From Massospora cicadina (lineage: Eukaryota; Entomophthoromycota; Entomophthoromycetes; Entomophthorales; Entomophthoraceae): a stretch of DNA of 64,000 bases. Each line of letters opens with the position of its first letter. Position 1 is the first letter of the stretch. The DNA lies in NCBI GenBank assembly GCA_022478985.1, contig JAKSZP010002653.1, positions 248,001 through 312,000 on the forward strand, given 5' to 3'. Below the pieces are notes generated by a model that saw only the letters and a list, made by a program, of their open reading frames with translations, did no database searches and was not told the origin of the DNA. The translations under genes and the position numbers were made by a program. Below are positions 28,784 to 40,886 of the stretch, piece by piece.

Positions 28784-31710
28784 ATGCCACCTTCTAGATC
28801 TTGGTGTAGGGGTGTAAAAGGTTGTAGTAATCAGCTATACACTTTATTCATGACAGTAATCTGGGAAACCTCTAAATTTAACTTGATATACAACAGCCTC
28901 AACCTGGTTATCTTCCCATGATAATAGGGTTTGAAAGTTTTAAGGCTAGTTTCTTAGTTGGGTCAGTCCCAAGGTTGGTGTCATGAAATTGACTGTGGGC
29001 TCCGCTAGTGTGCCAGGCCAACCAGTATGGAGACTAAATTGACCCTTTGCCACTTCGCCTTCATAGGCGTATCAGCCCTTTAAAGTATGCTTCCAACCCA
29101 CCAACACAGCAGACCAACGACTTCACCTTACCCCAGGGCATGTGTTGTGCCCCAGCGAGTCCTGCCCCCACCCTGGGCGGCCAAAGAACTCCTGCACTGA
29201 AAACCCGCAGGGTTAATGGCCAGTTGACAACATTGTTGGTGGCCAGTTGGCCAGGTTCCCACCTGTTCCTCCTAGGGGGTGGTATTGGAGCTGGCAGTGT
29301 CGGCCACTCCAGGAGCCTCACCTTGTGCCCATTTTAGGAATCTTTAGTCCCATTTTATATTAACCTAGAAAAAAAACTACTAACAAGTAAATGAGAATGG
29401 TAAAAGAGAGATGATTATTTGGAGGGAAGAATTGACTATTTATACCTAGGCTTCTGCACCTCTGAAACCCCTCAGACATCCAAGCTGGCATTATAATAAA
29501 TTGTTATTAATTCTGGTAGCAATTCCCTCCCAATCCGCTCATCTACTCACTGAATTTTATATTAGGTCGATCCATCCTCAGCATTAGTCACTATTCAATC
29601 ATATAAATTTCATTAAATTAAATATAACTTTGAGCAACATTGCCATGAGTCGCCAGTGCTCCAAATTGGTCAGCGGACCATTTTAAATGATTGGTAATGG
29701 ATTCATTGGCTTTCTGCTGGAAATTCCCACAATGATCCTTAAATTGATATTTTAGCGGCAAATGCAGATTCCGCCAAAACTTAAATCAAGTTAATAATAA
29801 TTAAATAACATTAAATATTATTGAGCTAGGCAATTATCTGCCAATTACAACTGACTAACTGACACCCCTAATTCTGATACCATTGGAAGGATACATCTAG
29901 TTAAATTCTTGACAGTCAAAATCAGGCGTTTTGTTCTAGAAATTAAACTGTTGGACATATAGTTTCTAGATCCATAACTTATGAATAAAAGAGACTGAAC
30001 CATCGGTTTGGGTATCCCCAGAATTTGGCTTGTGTGGTTTGGTTTAGAGAATTGATTTCGCCACTATAAGTAAGATTTAAGACGTTGTAATTCAAATTTG
30101 GATCATCTGGATACTTTGGATCTTTAATGTAAAACCTAAACTCATGTGACAAGCCCCATAGGTCTAGTTTTAAGGATCTTCTACCAATTCAGCTGAGGTT
30201 TGTAAATTAATATTGGGTTAATCAGCTGGTCATATTAATAATTATCTCGTCCTTCCAATTGGTTAGATCAAGTGGTTTTATTTTTAAAAACATTAGCCAA
30301 CATCCCAGGACAGAGTTGGTTCAGGCCATGATGGGACTTGGTAAAGCATTCATTTTGGGTATCAATTTGGGTGGGTTAGCTTTCAATGTGATTTGGCACC
30401 AAAATTTATAAGTTAAACCCTCTTTTTATAGTTTAAATTGTTTGGATAATTTATTTTGTTTTTTTGGCTAGCTTTACTAGCCAACTTCACAAGTTTTTGG
30501 ATTAAAGCGGGTTGGTTATCAGATAAGGTACTGTTGAAATTGACTTCAGTTTGTTTGCTTCCAACTCAGAGTGGTTAATTATTTAATAAGTTTGAACTTT
30601 GAGTTTTTGGTTCAAGTTAGCCCGATGATCAACTGAACAAACTGTTTTTAATTTTTGATAAAGTCATTTGGCCTAAAAGTTGGTTTGGTGGCTTAGATAT
30701 TTGATATCAAAATTGTATCCATGTTGGGTTGCCTCATATGCTAGGTTCTATTGGGAAACCACTGATTCAACCTGGATTTGGGAACAACCTATAGCTAGTT
30801 GGATAGATTATTATTTGGACTCGAGGGCACTTGGCTCAGCTAGACTGAATGAATTGTTAAGGATTTTGTGAGCATTGGCAAAAAAAATAATTCCAACGCC
30901 AGAGTATTTGGTTTGGCTGTTCCAATTTGTATTATCAAAACAACGAGGGGCATCAGCATATGGAAATCAAAGGGACGCTGAGGTATTTGTTTTAGTTGTT
31001 CAATCATCAGAATAGAAAAAAGTGTCAGCACAGAGAAATAAAGAGGGCGCTAAGGCTTTTGTTTTATTTAAGCAACTGCAACCTTAGTGTCATGAAACGA
31101 ATTGGTGGAGGAGTCAATTAGTTAAGCTTCTTAATTGTTATCTCTGAGAGACTCCATCTCAGCTGCCAAATTAGACTTGAGATTTTCTTGTTATGCTTCA
31201 GCTTTAATAGCAAGATACTATTTGCTGGTTTCAGAAAGCGCAAGTTCTTCTCAGTATTATTCAGCAAAGGAATGAGAGTTGATTGGATAAATGTTGGAAG
31301 TTTTTTGGACTTGACTCAGTTGCTCTTTGCAATTTTCAGCAGCATTGTGTATTGCTCTAATGGCAGACTGAAATTGCTTAAATGACAGCTGTAGGTTATT
31401 AGTTTCTTCTTGTCTGAGTTTTGGCTTTAGTAATAGCCTCATAAGTAGATTATACAGCTAATTTCTCAGTGAACTGGTAAATGTTTCCAGCCAAGGGGCT
31501 TGTCTGGAAAAGCTAAAATCTTTATAAGCATTCACAATTCGATTAAAACTATACCTAACTTAATCTATCAGCTCCTGGTGATTAGGATGCTGATTAATTT
31601 CTTCCATATTAGTTGTTTGTCCTAAAAGAGCGTATTAAGCTCTAACTGTAGAATGTAAGGAGCCTGTCAGTTAACCTGTTTTAAAGAGTTCGCTGGGGAC
31701 TCAAGGTGAC
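28784..31710 (-). other. Element G internal region, gag-like remnant
   Basis: Minus-strand frames 31442-31257 (KQFQSAIRAIHNAAENCKEQ, coiled-coil-like) and 31031-30840 (IPQRPFDFHML) follow the primer-binding site, where gag should start. No pol motif can be read. The part 29000-29340 is clearly richer in G and C than its surroundings, with a frame open on both strands (29047-29337, 29321-29061), but no known product. The part 29341-30839 is AT-rich and I see no feature in it. Confidence 0.5.
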
Positions 31711-31726
31711 CTGGCAGGGAGCACCA
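31711..31726 (-). other. Element G primer-binding site
   Basis: On the minus strand TGGTGCTCCCTGCCAG follows the end of the right LTR. It shares TGGTGCTC with the sites of A and B. Confidence 0.65.
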
Positions 31727-31729
31727 ATT

Positions 31730-32098
31730 TTTAGGACTAGGGGTTATAATCCAACTATTATGATTAACATTCAGGGAAACTAAATCCCCTGGCAAAAGAT
31801 ACTAAAGAATTTACTTTTAATATAGTTTCAATCAAGGGAAAAACTCCTTGATTGGTGTATCTTAGTTATTTCCTCACTATAATGATAGTGGCAGGGTAAA
31901 AATATACAGCAAAGATAATGTTGATCTGAAAGAAGATATATTTTAGATAAAGCCTTGCACTATTTAAAGTACTTTTAGATTAAAAGTGGGAGTAGATAAA
32001 TTATTCTTTATAAGCGAAAGGTAAGTATAATATTGGGCTTTGATTGCAAATTAAAGGCCTCACTTGGTAAATACTCTCATCATTAAGTGCCAGAAGCA
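31730..32098 (-). repeat. Element G 5' LTR, part left of LINE1
   Basis: It aligns with 28100-28440 of the left LTR. It ends in ATTAAGTGCCAGAAGCA (32082-32098), the LINE1 target duplication. The other part of this LTR is 37382-37734, which ends GGTATCCTAACA. Confidence 0.82.
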
Positions 32099-32259
32099 AA
32101 AACTTTTCTTTCTCGTTGCAAACACTTTTGCAACCCATTCAATTCAAGACTAAGTCTAGTTTGATAATCTCATAGAGGGGATTAGTCTGCGCCCATGTCT
32201 GGGAGCAGTTGGGCAAGCAAGGCAAGAGGAGCAGGTGGAAGGCCCGCAGCCTCTAACAT

Positions 32260-33607
32260 TTGAAAACGCCCCGGAGAATCTGGCGGAATAGAAAAAAATC
32301 TAAAAAAACTGGTGGTCACAATTTCCCCTGGAGATACTCGCGTGGCAAGCACGATGCAACCAGTACATCAATACGCCACATTCCTAGCCACTTTCGTCAG
32401 TGGAATTCGGAGTCCATGTGTATCTGGACATCCAAAAAACGGCCCTATGGGAAAAATTTTGTGAAGATGTACACAAAATTTTCTGACCGCGGTGCACGTT
32501 GCACCTCACTCCATGTCGCGCGGTTGGCTGGACCTAGGTTTTGAAAGCAAAATAGCAGCAGATGAGGTGGCAGCAGTGCGTAGTGGTCGACCTCCCCAAA
32601 GGGCAACAGGTTGTCAAAACTAAACGCACCAGATGGACAAAATCAAACCAAATTTTCCTCACATTTGACTTTTTGCCTACTACGGTAAAACGTGACGTTT
32701 TGGAGCAACACCTGAAAGATGGTCTCACCATATATGGCAAAATACAATCTTTCAAAATGCAACGTTTCATGCTGATGCCACACCTGTGCACCGGCAAAGC
32801 CATCGCAGTTCTGACCCCAACTGAGGAGATTGCGAAGGACCTAACCCAGATCCCGCACTCCACCTTTATTGACATTGCAGGGCACACCACCCACCCATTC
32901 CGGGTAACTGTGGACAGCGCGCCCCCATTTGCACCCACTGTGACACGCTCAGCCATAAGGCACATGCGTGCCCCATTAAAGAGGGCGTTACATTCCAAGA
33001 GCACCCCTCAGCGGCCATGGCCAGCGGAGAGGCGCACTACGAACCAACCGCAAGCACCAAAGAGGCTTTCCCGTGGGGAGCACAAGGCTGCTACCTATTG
33101 GTAAAGCCCATCTCCCTGCAGGAGCGGAAGAAGGCCAAGCAGGCCCATAGGACCACGGCCAAGGAAGCGGCCAAGGTCACCACCACCATCCCACACTCAC
33201 AACGCCAGGAGGACATGGAGACCTTCGCGGCGGAAGCAACTTGGGAATCCATCACCCAATCAGATTGGGAGGCCCAAGCTGAATGGGCCACTCAATCTGA
33301 GGATCCGATGGGAGATTCAATCTCACCCAATCGCTGCACCCAAGCCCTGGTTGAAACTGACTTGGGACCTATCCCAACCAAAAAAATTTTTTTTGCCCCA
33401 CTCGATGGTGCACTGAACTTATCCGCACCGCAAAAAATTCGTCCAACGTTGGGAAAACAAAAAGCGAAGGCCAAAGCCAACGCAACCCTTTCCACAAAAA
33501 TTAACAAAAACCCTGATAGCGTTGCTGCTAATACCCATGCTGCTGTGAAAGCCCGTGGGGACCTGGAAGAGGCTGGTGTGCCAGGGGGCCCACCCCCTCG
33601 CACCTAA
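32260..33607 (+). pseudogene. LINE1 ORF1 (RNA-binding protein), frameshifted
   Basis: The middle frame, 32562-33104, gives an RNA-binding-like fold region (NQIFLTFDFLPTTVKRDVLE, then MPHLCTGKAIAVLTP), matching LINE2 ORF1. The zinc knuckle CTHCDTLSHKAHAC (CX2CX4HX4C) at 32930-32971 is in the frame of 33017-33607. A shift must therefore lie near GCGCGCCCCC (32918-32927). The C-terminal part is basic, then Gln/Trp rich, and ends at 33607, seven bases before ORF2. The N-terminal frame 32260-32544 is in another phase. ORF1 proteins bind LINE RNA. Confidence 0.8.
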
Positions 33608-33613
33608 GGTGCA

Positions 33614-34320
33614 ATGGGGGAAACCTTCACTCTAGGGATGCTGAATATCGCCGGACTCAAGGCCTCCCCGTCCCAGGCTAGGAAACTGAGTTTTTTACAA
33701 AATAATTTACCCGTGGATATCCTGGCCATCCAGGAAACCCACTGTCCACGAGGTTCCGAGGATGCTTGGAAAACAATGCTCCTACCATCCCTATCCTTTT
33801 GGTCGAAGCACTGTGGGGTGCTAATTTGGAAAAACAATTTTTTCAAATTTACATCTTCAGAAACATTCCTAAATGACCAGGTGCTTGTTGTCACCTTCTC
33901 ATGGGCCAATGTTGCACACACAATCATCAACATTTACGCCCCAAACGGTGCACAAGAGCGTCAGGAATTTTTCTCATTGGTCAAATCCCTCCCGCTACCC
34001 CCCAATTATTTCCTAATCAGCGACATGAACTGTTGGCTAACCTCACCAACGGACCGTGGCCGCCCTCACCCCACGCCCCACAGGGTCATGTAGAACTACG
34101 CGTTCTAAAAGCCACCCTTGGGTTAATGGATGCGCTGCCACAACATGCCCCACTGCTCAAAAACATGACGTGTCTCCACATCCACAATGGCCAATTAAGG
34201 TCCATGACCCGCATTGACCTTATTCTAGCGCCAGCAAAATTATAACCCCACATCTCCCACTTCAAAACAACAAAAATGGAATTCTCCAACCACTGACTGG
34301 TCTTGATAACATACCACTTA
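33614..34320 (+). pseudogene. LINE1 ORF2, APE-type endonuclease domain
   Basis: From the ATG at 33614 the frame reads LGMLNIAGLKASPSQARKL, VDILAIQETHCPRG (catalytic Glu), then IINIYAPNG and SDMNCWLTSP. A frame break near 34080 leads to RIDLILAP at 34212. The last motif at 34285-34296 is SNH followed by a stop where SDHW is expected. This endonuclease nicks target DNA to start insertion. Loss of the Asp paired with the catalytic His would impair it. Confidence 0.88.
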
Positions 34321-36367
34321 CCCGTCACAGTTGCAAAGGCCCCACATTGGTGCAAAATCCGCCCCCCAGAGCTTGCGTCGCCAGGATTTTCCACGTGGGT
34401 GGAAGAGGCAACTTTGGCAAAATCGTTTGTTGCACCGTTTTGCGCGGACCCCATTTCCACATGGGCAACTTTCAAAAAAGACACCATCCGCCACTATCAC
34501 CATCTCTCATCCAGATGCTCACGAGCCACATTGGCGGTTATATCGCGCGCGCTGGTGGAATTGGCCCACTTGGAGTCCAACATTCCAGCCTCAGGATATA
34601 GCCCTGCATGGGGCCAGAAGTGGGCGGAGGCAGCTGCCCACCTCAACGCACTTGAAAGGCAACACAAACATCGGGTTTGTGTCCAATACAGGGCCACACG
34701 CATCACTAAAGGTGACAAGTGCACCGCATACTTCTTCAAAAAATTTTTTGCACCATGCCAGAGCGTGGCCTGCACACAGGTGCAAAGATCGGATAATTCT
34801 ATCGTGGACACACTGGCAGAAGTGGCAATCAAAACGCAAAGATATTACTCCAAGTTATACCAAGCCAAACCAATTCAGTCAGCCAGAAATGGCAGAATTT
34901 CTCGACAGAGCTCATATCTGCACCATTTTCTGATACCTGGAAATAATGAATTTAATTACTCCAAACGAATTATGGACTACCATTCGCGGTGCGCCAAACC
35001 AAAAATGCCCAGGCCCAGATGGCATTCCATATGAGTTCTACAAAGAATATTTTAAATACATATCCCCATTGCTGCTAGCCTCACTCAACCAAAGCCTGTT
35101 GGAAACGCGCCTCCTACCAGGAGGACATGAGGCTTTTACAGTCACACTCTTCAAGAAAGGGGATAGGCTAGACTTAGCCAACTGGCGCCCCATTTCTCTA
35201 ACAAACACAGACACCAAAATTTTAACAAAAATCATGGCTAACCGTTTAGGGACTGTAGCATCTGCCACCATCTCTCCAGAACAATTTGGTTTCATCCCCA
35301 GAAGGTCGATTTGGGATAACGTGCACTCTGTGGCTAATGTGTGTCAGTCCACAGCCTCTGGGGCACTTGTATTCTTGGACCAACAAAAGGCCTATGATAG
35401 AGTAAACTGGGAATACCTTAGGGCCTGCCTCCAACAATTCCGCCTACCTCCCCGCTTCATTAACTGGGTGATGCTGCTCATGGAATCTGCAACAATGGCT
35501 GTGCGCGGCCCAGGTTTCCTAACGGAAGTAATCCATCCTCAAAGGGGCCTGCGACAAGGGGACCCCCTGAGCCCACTCTTATACAACTTCAGCCTTGACC
35601 CACTACTGCGAAATGTGAATGCCCAACTCACTGGGGTCCATGTGCCAGGCCAAACCCCAGTCAAGATGATGGCATTTGCAGATGATTGCGTGGTGGGGGT
35701 GTCTAATAATAAAGATGCACGTGCGCTTGAAGCCCTCATCCAGGAATATTCCTGGGTAAGCAACGCGGCACTGAACGCCTCCAAAACCGAAATCATCCTC
35801 CTTGGTCGGTTTCAGAACTGCTGGGCCCCAGCAAGTAGTTCCCAACCCAGCCCAGCTGCTCGCCCAAGTCCACGCCTTACTAACTCAAAACACACCGCTC
35901 CACTGGTGCTCCCCTTTGTGCCGCGACCTACCATAGGACCGGTACGCCATCTGGGCGTGTGGTTGGAGGCAGGAGGATACGCGTCAGCAGTAATGGAGGG
36001 CCATATACTGGACAACGTGACGAAGCGAATCGCCTCTCTCAGAGCCCACCCTACTACCCTCACTGGCAGGGTTGTTCTTGCCAACTCTATGCTCCTATCC
36101 AAAGTCTGGTTTGGAGCCCACGCCATCCCCTTCTCCCCAAGCTTCTTCAAATCCCAGTATGCTTTGCTACAAGGTTGGCTTTGGTCAAAGCGCCCTCCAC
36201 CAGTACGGCTAGAGGTCATGTTTGGCCCTCATCATCATGGTGGCATGTGCCTACTTGACTTCAAAGCCCATGCCGCCAAGATCCTAGGCACCTGGATTGC
36301 GGCCGTCACTGCTCCTACACTCCCATCCCAACACTGGTCCCGCGCGGCCCGCTCCAACTTCTCCTGA
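34321..36367 (+). pseudogene. LINE1 ORF2, linker and reverse transcriptase domain
   Basis: The linker 34321-34930 switches frames. The long open frame 34946-36367 (473 codons) holds the RT, with KCPGPDGIPYEFYKEYF, DLANWRPISLTNTDTKILTK, PEQFGFIPRRSIWDNV, LVFLDQQKAYDRVNWEYL, GLRQGDPLSPLLYNF and the active box FADD at 35675-35686. The thumb region runs to GGMCLLDFKAHAAKILGTW near 36240-36300. RT is intact in sequence. It stops at TGA 36365. Confidence 0.93.
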
Positions 36368-37322
36368 GCCTTGGGCCTCAACAATCCATCAAACCCCCAC
36401 TCCCTGATGAAATACCTCGCATCACACACATCAGCCACAGGTCCTCACGGGACCAAAACCCACTACAAACGAATCCTACTCTCCATGCGAAGCGCAGAGT
36501 GGAGAATTCGTATTAGTGGACATACAACCCAAAGAGGCCGCCCCTCTCCTCAGTTCACACAAGAGGTACAGGGGCTACCCATCCATGATGGCGTGATCCC
36601 CATTCGACCCCTCAAGTCCTATCCAGGGTGGACTACCTGGACATGATGGACATCCCTTATTCCACTGAGACCCAAAAGACTATCTGGAAATACGCACACC
36701 ATCCTCTGTTGCAGCCTCAAGTCCGCTCCCATGTGTGGCGCTGCCTGAGGCGGGTGTATCGTACAGCTGAACGCTCTAATGCTTTACACTCATCCTGTGT
36801 CGTGTGTGGCCAGTATGGAACGCTGTTTCACCGCCTGGAGAAGTGCCCCACCTCTAAAGTAATATGGCGCGAAGTCCAACGTCTGCTAGGCCAGGATCAA
36901 ACACATCCCTTCAGTCTGTCAAGAGATATGTTTGCTTCATCAATGGCCTCCCCCTCCCACCCTCCCTTCGTGCTCTGGTGGTTGCAATCGCCATGTGGAC
37001 TATCCACACGATTGTCTTGGATGCCATCGCCGTATCCATCCCCACCCTCCCTGAAGCTGTCCACAGATTCCGGTCTCATTTGGTGGATCACTTTCAAGCG
37101 TGGATGTTTGGATATCTCCCACCACATCGCCGGCAGCTGGTCTCCTCCTGGTTCCCAGTCTGGTTCATCAAATCAGACCCCTTCCTCCACACGTGCTCAA
37201 TAGTGGCTACGCCCCCTACACACGTTCCCTCCCCTTCCCATAAGTGGCGTTCCCGCTGGCAACAAGAGATAGCATCGCTTCTCTGGGGTGCCTCACCTGG
37301 TACTGAGTTTTGTCTCGTCTGA
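36368..37322 (+). pseudogene. LINE1 ORF2 C-terminal region with Cys-His motif
   Basis: Frames 36371-36646, 36628-37203 and 36864-37322 together cover it. CVVCGQYGTLFHRLEKCPTS at 36799-36858 is a CX2CX7-8HX4-5C zinc motif, as found after RT in L1-like elements. The end reads SWFPVWFIKSDPFLHTCSIV, as in LINE2 (57440-58261). Two frameshifts are needed to join them. Confidence 0.85.
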
Positions 37323-37739
37323 GTCATATTCAGAAGTGTCCGTCCCATGGTCAGCAAGCCCCGCAATAAATTTAAATTTAAATTAAGTGCCAGAAGCATA
37401 AATAATGATTATAGTTATGATTTAGCTTTGGAATAACTCGCCAATAAATTTAGAAAACTTGTAAGGTATTGGGATCAATCCCTGATAGCCATAAAACGAC
37501 TATTTTCTGAATAATATTTGAAGGAATCAAGTGCCTGTTTTTTTGGGGAGATTTCCAAGCGTAGTTAAGCCAACTTATACCCAATTGCTCTTTGGATTTT
37601 ATGCGGCATCAGAATGGTTTAATACCTTATTTCAGAGATGATCACTAATAATGTTATTAATAAAATATTTAATTTGTGTTTTAATTCAGCCATTGGAGCG
37701 GATTAAACTTTGAGAGCATGCTGGTATCCTAACACAAGT

Positions 37740-38160
37740 ATTGCACCAGCTATAAAGAATTCTGTGGTGGCAAAATTTTTCCAAATATGGCCCCTTCTGA
37801 ATCCTATACCAGTATTGGCTCTACATGGCAGGTTCTTCCCCTTAATAGGGGACAAAAGGGAAGCGCGAAAGACAGGATGTTTTCTTCAATGAGCTAGGAG
37901 AGTCAACCATAAAGTCCCATTTCCCTAATATTCCTCCACCACGTGGGGTATAGAACATTTTCTAGTAAACTTCTTGGAGGGAACCTTTATATGCAGGTTC
38001 CATGTATCTAGCATGATTAAGAAACTACCTTGAACTTATGGGCAGAAAGGCGTTTGCAATCTTTAAATCACTTGTAATCACTTGTTGCTAATTCAAATGT
38101 TTCCAAACCAGGGATTGTGTGTTCCAGATTTGCTTCAAATGTTTTGTTGTGGCATGCACT
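37740..38160 (-). pseudogene. Element H integrase-chromodomain junction
   Basis: Just right of element G the minus-strand sequence codes the residues that precede LLAWKG of the chromodomain (a VQY-like strand near 37755-37740). The remainder to 38160 is a poorly readable integrase C-terminal stretch. Confidence 0.5.
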
Positions 38161-38830
38161 TCCAGGCGAAGTAAGAGTCCAACAAGAAACATGAGGTTAT
38201 ACCCAGGGTGGCTTCATTTGGAGAAAAGTGGTGGATGCTTGGGTGGCGTTGCTTTACATGAACTGCACTAAGGGAAGATCTGAATCACTGGTATCCTGAA
38301 CAGCAGAGGCATAGCAGAAAAGATACTGCCTAAAGATTTAATTGACCCTCTCCATCTTCACGTCAAACTGAGGTGGTACATAGTGGGGCTGTAAGATTTG
38401 ATCTTCAATATGGCTAAAAGAGCGGTAAAAATGAGCAAAAAAAACTCGGCCCCCTGGTTGCTCACCACCTCATGAGGTAGGCCAAGCATGGCAAAGTCAT
38501 GTGAACAGAGATCATGGTCGTTTCCTATAGAAATTGCTGACAGACACAGGATAAACAGGAAAATCTTAAAAAACGGTCCACAACCGTCATAATTGCATTG
38601 AACTCATTGGAACTGGGAAGCTCAACAATAATTTGATTGATTTTGATGTCCACAGGCCTTCTTCCTGCTTCAAAAGATGGAGGAGACCATTCTTCCATGA
38701 ACTATCTGACTTTTCTTGCGCACATGTCACACAATTTTTGATACAAGCTGGAATATCTTTAGAAATATCCAGCCATTCATACAACTGCTTCAATAAATAT
38801 AAGCATTTCTTATTAATTGGGTGGCCCATC
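38160..38830 (-). pseudogene. Element H integrase (zinc part and core)
   Basis: The frame 38829-38587 has GHPINKKCLYLLKQLYEWLD and NCVTCAQEKS, the HHCC module, then GLWTSKSI at the start of the core. Later minus-strand sequence gives FNAIMTVVDRF near 38600, and FDVKMERVN with LPLVQFM near 38310-38250, corresponding to the Glu motif and beyond. Stops are dense. The pattern matches the chromovirus C. Confidence 0.8.
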
Positions 38831-39099
38831 TCTGGGGGTCATGATGGCTGCAGACAACCTCGTCGCAAAGTTAGGGAGGAACCCAAACTCAATTTGTGAA
38901 CAAAATCATCCCCTCCTTAAGTGAATAGTGGGTCCACTTATGGACCAGAAGTACCAGATGATCAAAAAACTCCGGTCCCTCCAAGAAGAATGTCTGTTAT
39001 ATAATACTCAAGAAAGCAAAGGAACATCTGGGGCTAGTCAGCCACAATAATTATGGAAGTACAATGTTTAGGATTTGGGTAAGAGGTTTCACCATGGTC

Positions 39100-39660
39100 A
39101 ACTCCTCTTCTTCTTAATCCATAGTTTATAAGGAGGAGTCTGACTCAACAGGTCTGGAGAGTATTCAAGACACTCATCACAAACTCATATTTTAAGTTGA
39201 TGCTACAAATCACAACATGACTGGGCTTGATGATGTGCCTACTTTGTGGTTCCTTAGATTGCATAAGAGCTTAGTGATACGTTCTGAAATCCGCTTCATG
39301 ACGTGCTCCCTGAAGAAGTTACCACCAGTGTGTGACCATGCCATTGCAGCAAGCTCTTTATCATAGATAGTTCATGAACGCTCTGAGGAGGCTAACTTAC
39401 ATGAAACTTTTGACAGTATGCTCCATCTTGTCATGAATTTGAAGAAGAACAAACCCCTCCGCGGCCACAGAGGCATCATATGCCACTATACAGGCTCAAG
39501 ATGGATTGGCATGCTTAAGAATGGAGGGCGCCACAAATACTTCCTTGATAGCTTCAAACGTGCGTTGATAATCTTCCATCCATTTGAAGCATACATTTTT
39601 CCCTTTTAAGGGATGAAGGGGTGCCTCCAACTTAGAGCGCATTAGAAAAGTTCTAAAAAA
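39100..39660 (-). pseudogene. Element H RNase H domain
   Basis: Minus-strand fragments read FKWMEDYQRTFEAIKEVF near 39590, YDASVAAEGFVLL near 39500 and a SLLRAFMNYL-like strand near 39370, in the order of gypsy RNase H. It is heavily broken. Confidence 0.6.
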
Positions 39661-39779
39661 ATAATGGTACACAAGAAACTCTGAAGCTGTTTATGGGTGG
39701 TAGAAATGGGCCATGAAAGAATAACCATAAGCTTACTATGGTGAATGGCGTATCAGTCCCTCAGGACCAGGGTACTCAA

Positions 39780-40140
39780 TAAGGTGACTTCATATTTTTA
39801 GAAAACTTGCACTTTAAAGGCTTCACATAAAGATTTGCCTTCTGTAGAGCAGCCAGCACCGTCTCCAGGTCCGTTGCATGCTGCCTATAAGTGGGAGAGT
39901 GTACCAAGATATCATCAATTTAAGCCACTGCACAGGTAAAGCGAAGATCGCCCAGAAAGTCATCAATCATGTGCAGAAAAGTGGCAGGTGCTTTTTTAAG
40001 ATCAATTGGCATTACCCAGAATTGAAAAATACCTCTCATAGTATGAATGGCCATAATCCATCCATGGCCTTCTGATACCCAAACATGATTAAAAGCGTGT
40101 ATGAGGTCAAACTTATAGCTCCTAGGACTCTTCAATTACC
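39780..40140 (-). pseudogene. Element H reverse transcriptase core
   Basis: The frame 40135-39920 reads YKFDLIHAFNHVWVSEGHGW, then FQFWVMPIDLKKAPATFLHMIDDFLGDL, a degraded MPFGLxNAPATF motif. The active box reads stop-I-D-D followed by ILVHSPTYRQHATDLETVLA, so both Asp survive and the Tyr is lost. The region 40141-40634 has further RT or linker sequence that I cannot align. Confidence 0.85.
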
Positions 40141-40634
40141 TGGCTGATGTTTGTTCTAGTGTAAGGGGGTAGGAATTATGCACTGGTATAAATTAGATGT
40201 CCATAGTCCATGAAAGGGACAAATTTATATCATTGTTTTAGCAAAAGCTACGGTGGATGCAATGGGAGATGATTTCTGAAATATCCACCTCTTCTGGAGC
40301 ATATCGTCTACCCACTCTCCAGAACTATATCTTCTTGTTCCATATATGGATATAACAGGTAGTTAATATTGAGAAAATCCATCATCAGTGGATGCTAGAT
40401 TTTACTAAGAGTGTTTTGGAAGGATATTAGCTTTATTCATATAAAATTTTATTTATACTGAAACAACTCAGAAGTAGTCCTGGTGGTAAATTGTGGGGAG
40501 GGAGTTGCAATGATGTAACCCACATCCATAGTAGGGGAGAAGGTATCAATGAGAAAGAACTCATCACCAAAGTGGGTGTTCTCAAAGGACAAGAGGTTGG
40601 GCTCCAGGCTGATACTTACCTGTTGAGGACATCA

Positions 40635-40886
40635 TCAACCTATCCTAAGAATGACTGGAAACAATAAATCTGGCACCGCGGTAAACTGGTCACAGAAGCC
40701 ATACTTATGCACTAAGTATGGAACAGGACATCTCACCATATAACAAGCTTTAGGGGCTGAAGATGCGCTCAATACAAAAGATCTCACATTAAAATATAAA
40801 TCTAGATCCAGAGCCACATCCAAGCTCATTAGTTTCCCAGCGCTCCTGTATCCAAGAGACTCAACAGATACCTTATGGAATCCCAA
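40635..40886 (-). pseudogene. Element H protease region
   Basis: The 83-codon frame has VESLGYRSAGKLMSLDVALD where chromoviruses have a DSGASGNFID-like motif, and ends FTAVPDLLFPVILRIG, like LLFPIILGVEW in C. The active-site Asp is lost. No gag can be read beyond it. Confidence 0.65.

Larger units (their letters stand above)
32099..37381 (+). mobile_element. LINE1: full-length non-LTR retrotransposon with 17-bp TSD
   Basis: The element is 5283 bp between two exact copies of ATTAAGTGCCAGAAGCA (32082-32098, 37382-37398). It starts with ACTTTTCTTTCTCG, shared with the starts of LINE2 and LINE3, and ends in an A/T-rich tail (AATAAATTTAAATTTAA). It codes ORF1 and an ORF2 with APE endonuclease, RT and a terminal Cys-His motif, as in L1-like LINEs. 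It lies in the 5' LTR of G. Confidence 0.95.
28093..37734 (-). mobile_element. LTR retrotransposon G (minus strand), complete, with TSD CAAGT
   Basis: Left LTR 28093-28783 and right LTR about 31730-37734 match (AATGATAGTGGCAGG, TAATGTTGATCTG, TATTTAAAGTACTTTTAG). TSD CAAGT lies at 28088-28092 and 37735-37739. A primer-binding site on the minus strand at 31711-31726 sets the direction. The internal part is only about 2.9 kb, with no protease, RT or integrase motif, so G is non-autonomous. Its right (5') LTR carries LINE1. Excision in thought restores the chromodomain frame of H. Confidence 0.9.

Noticed and set aside
34086..35845. Long minus-strand frames opposite the LINE1 endonuclease and RT
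   Set aside because: They are shadows of the plus-strand coding sequence, whose motifs are unmistakable.
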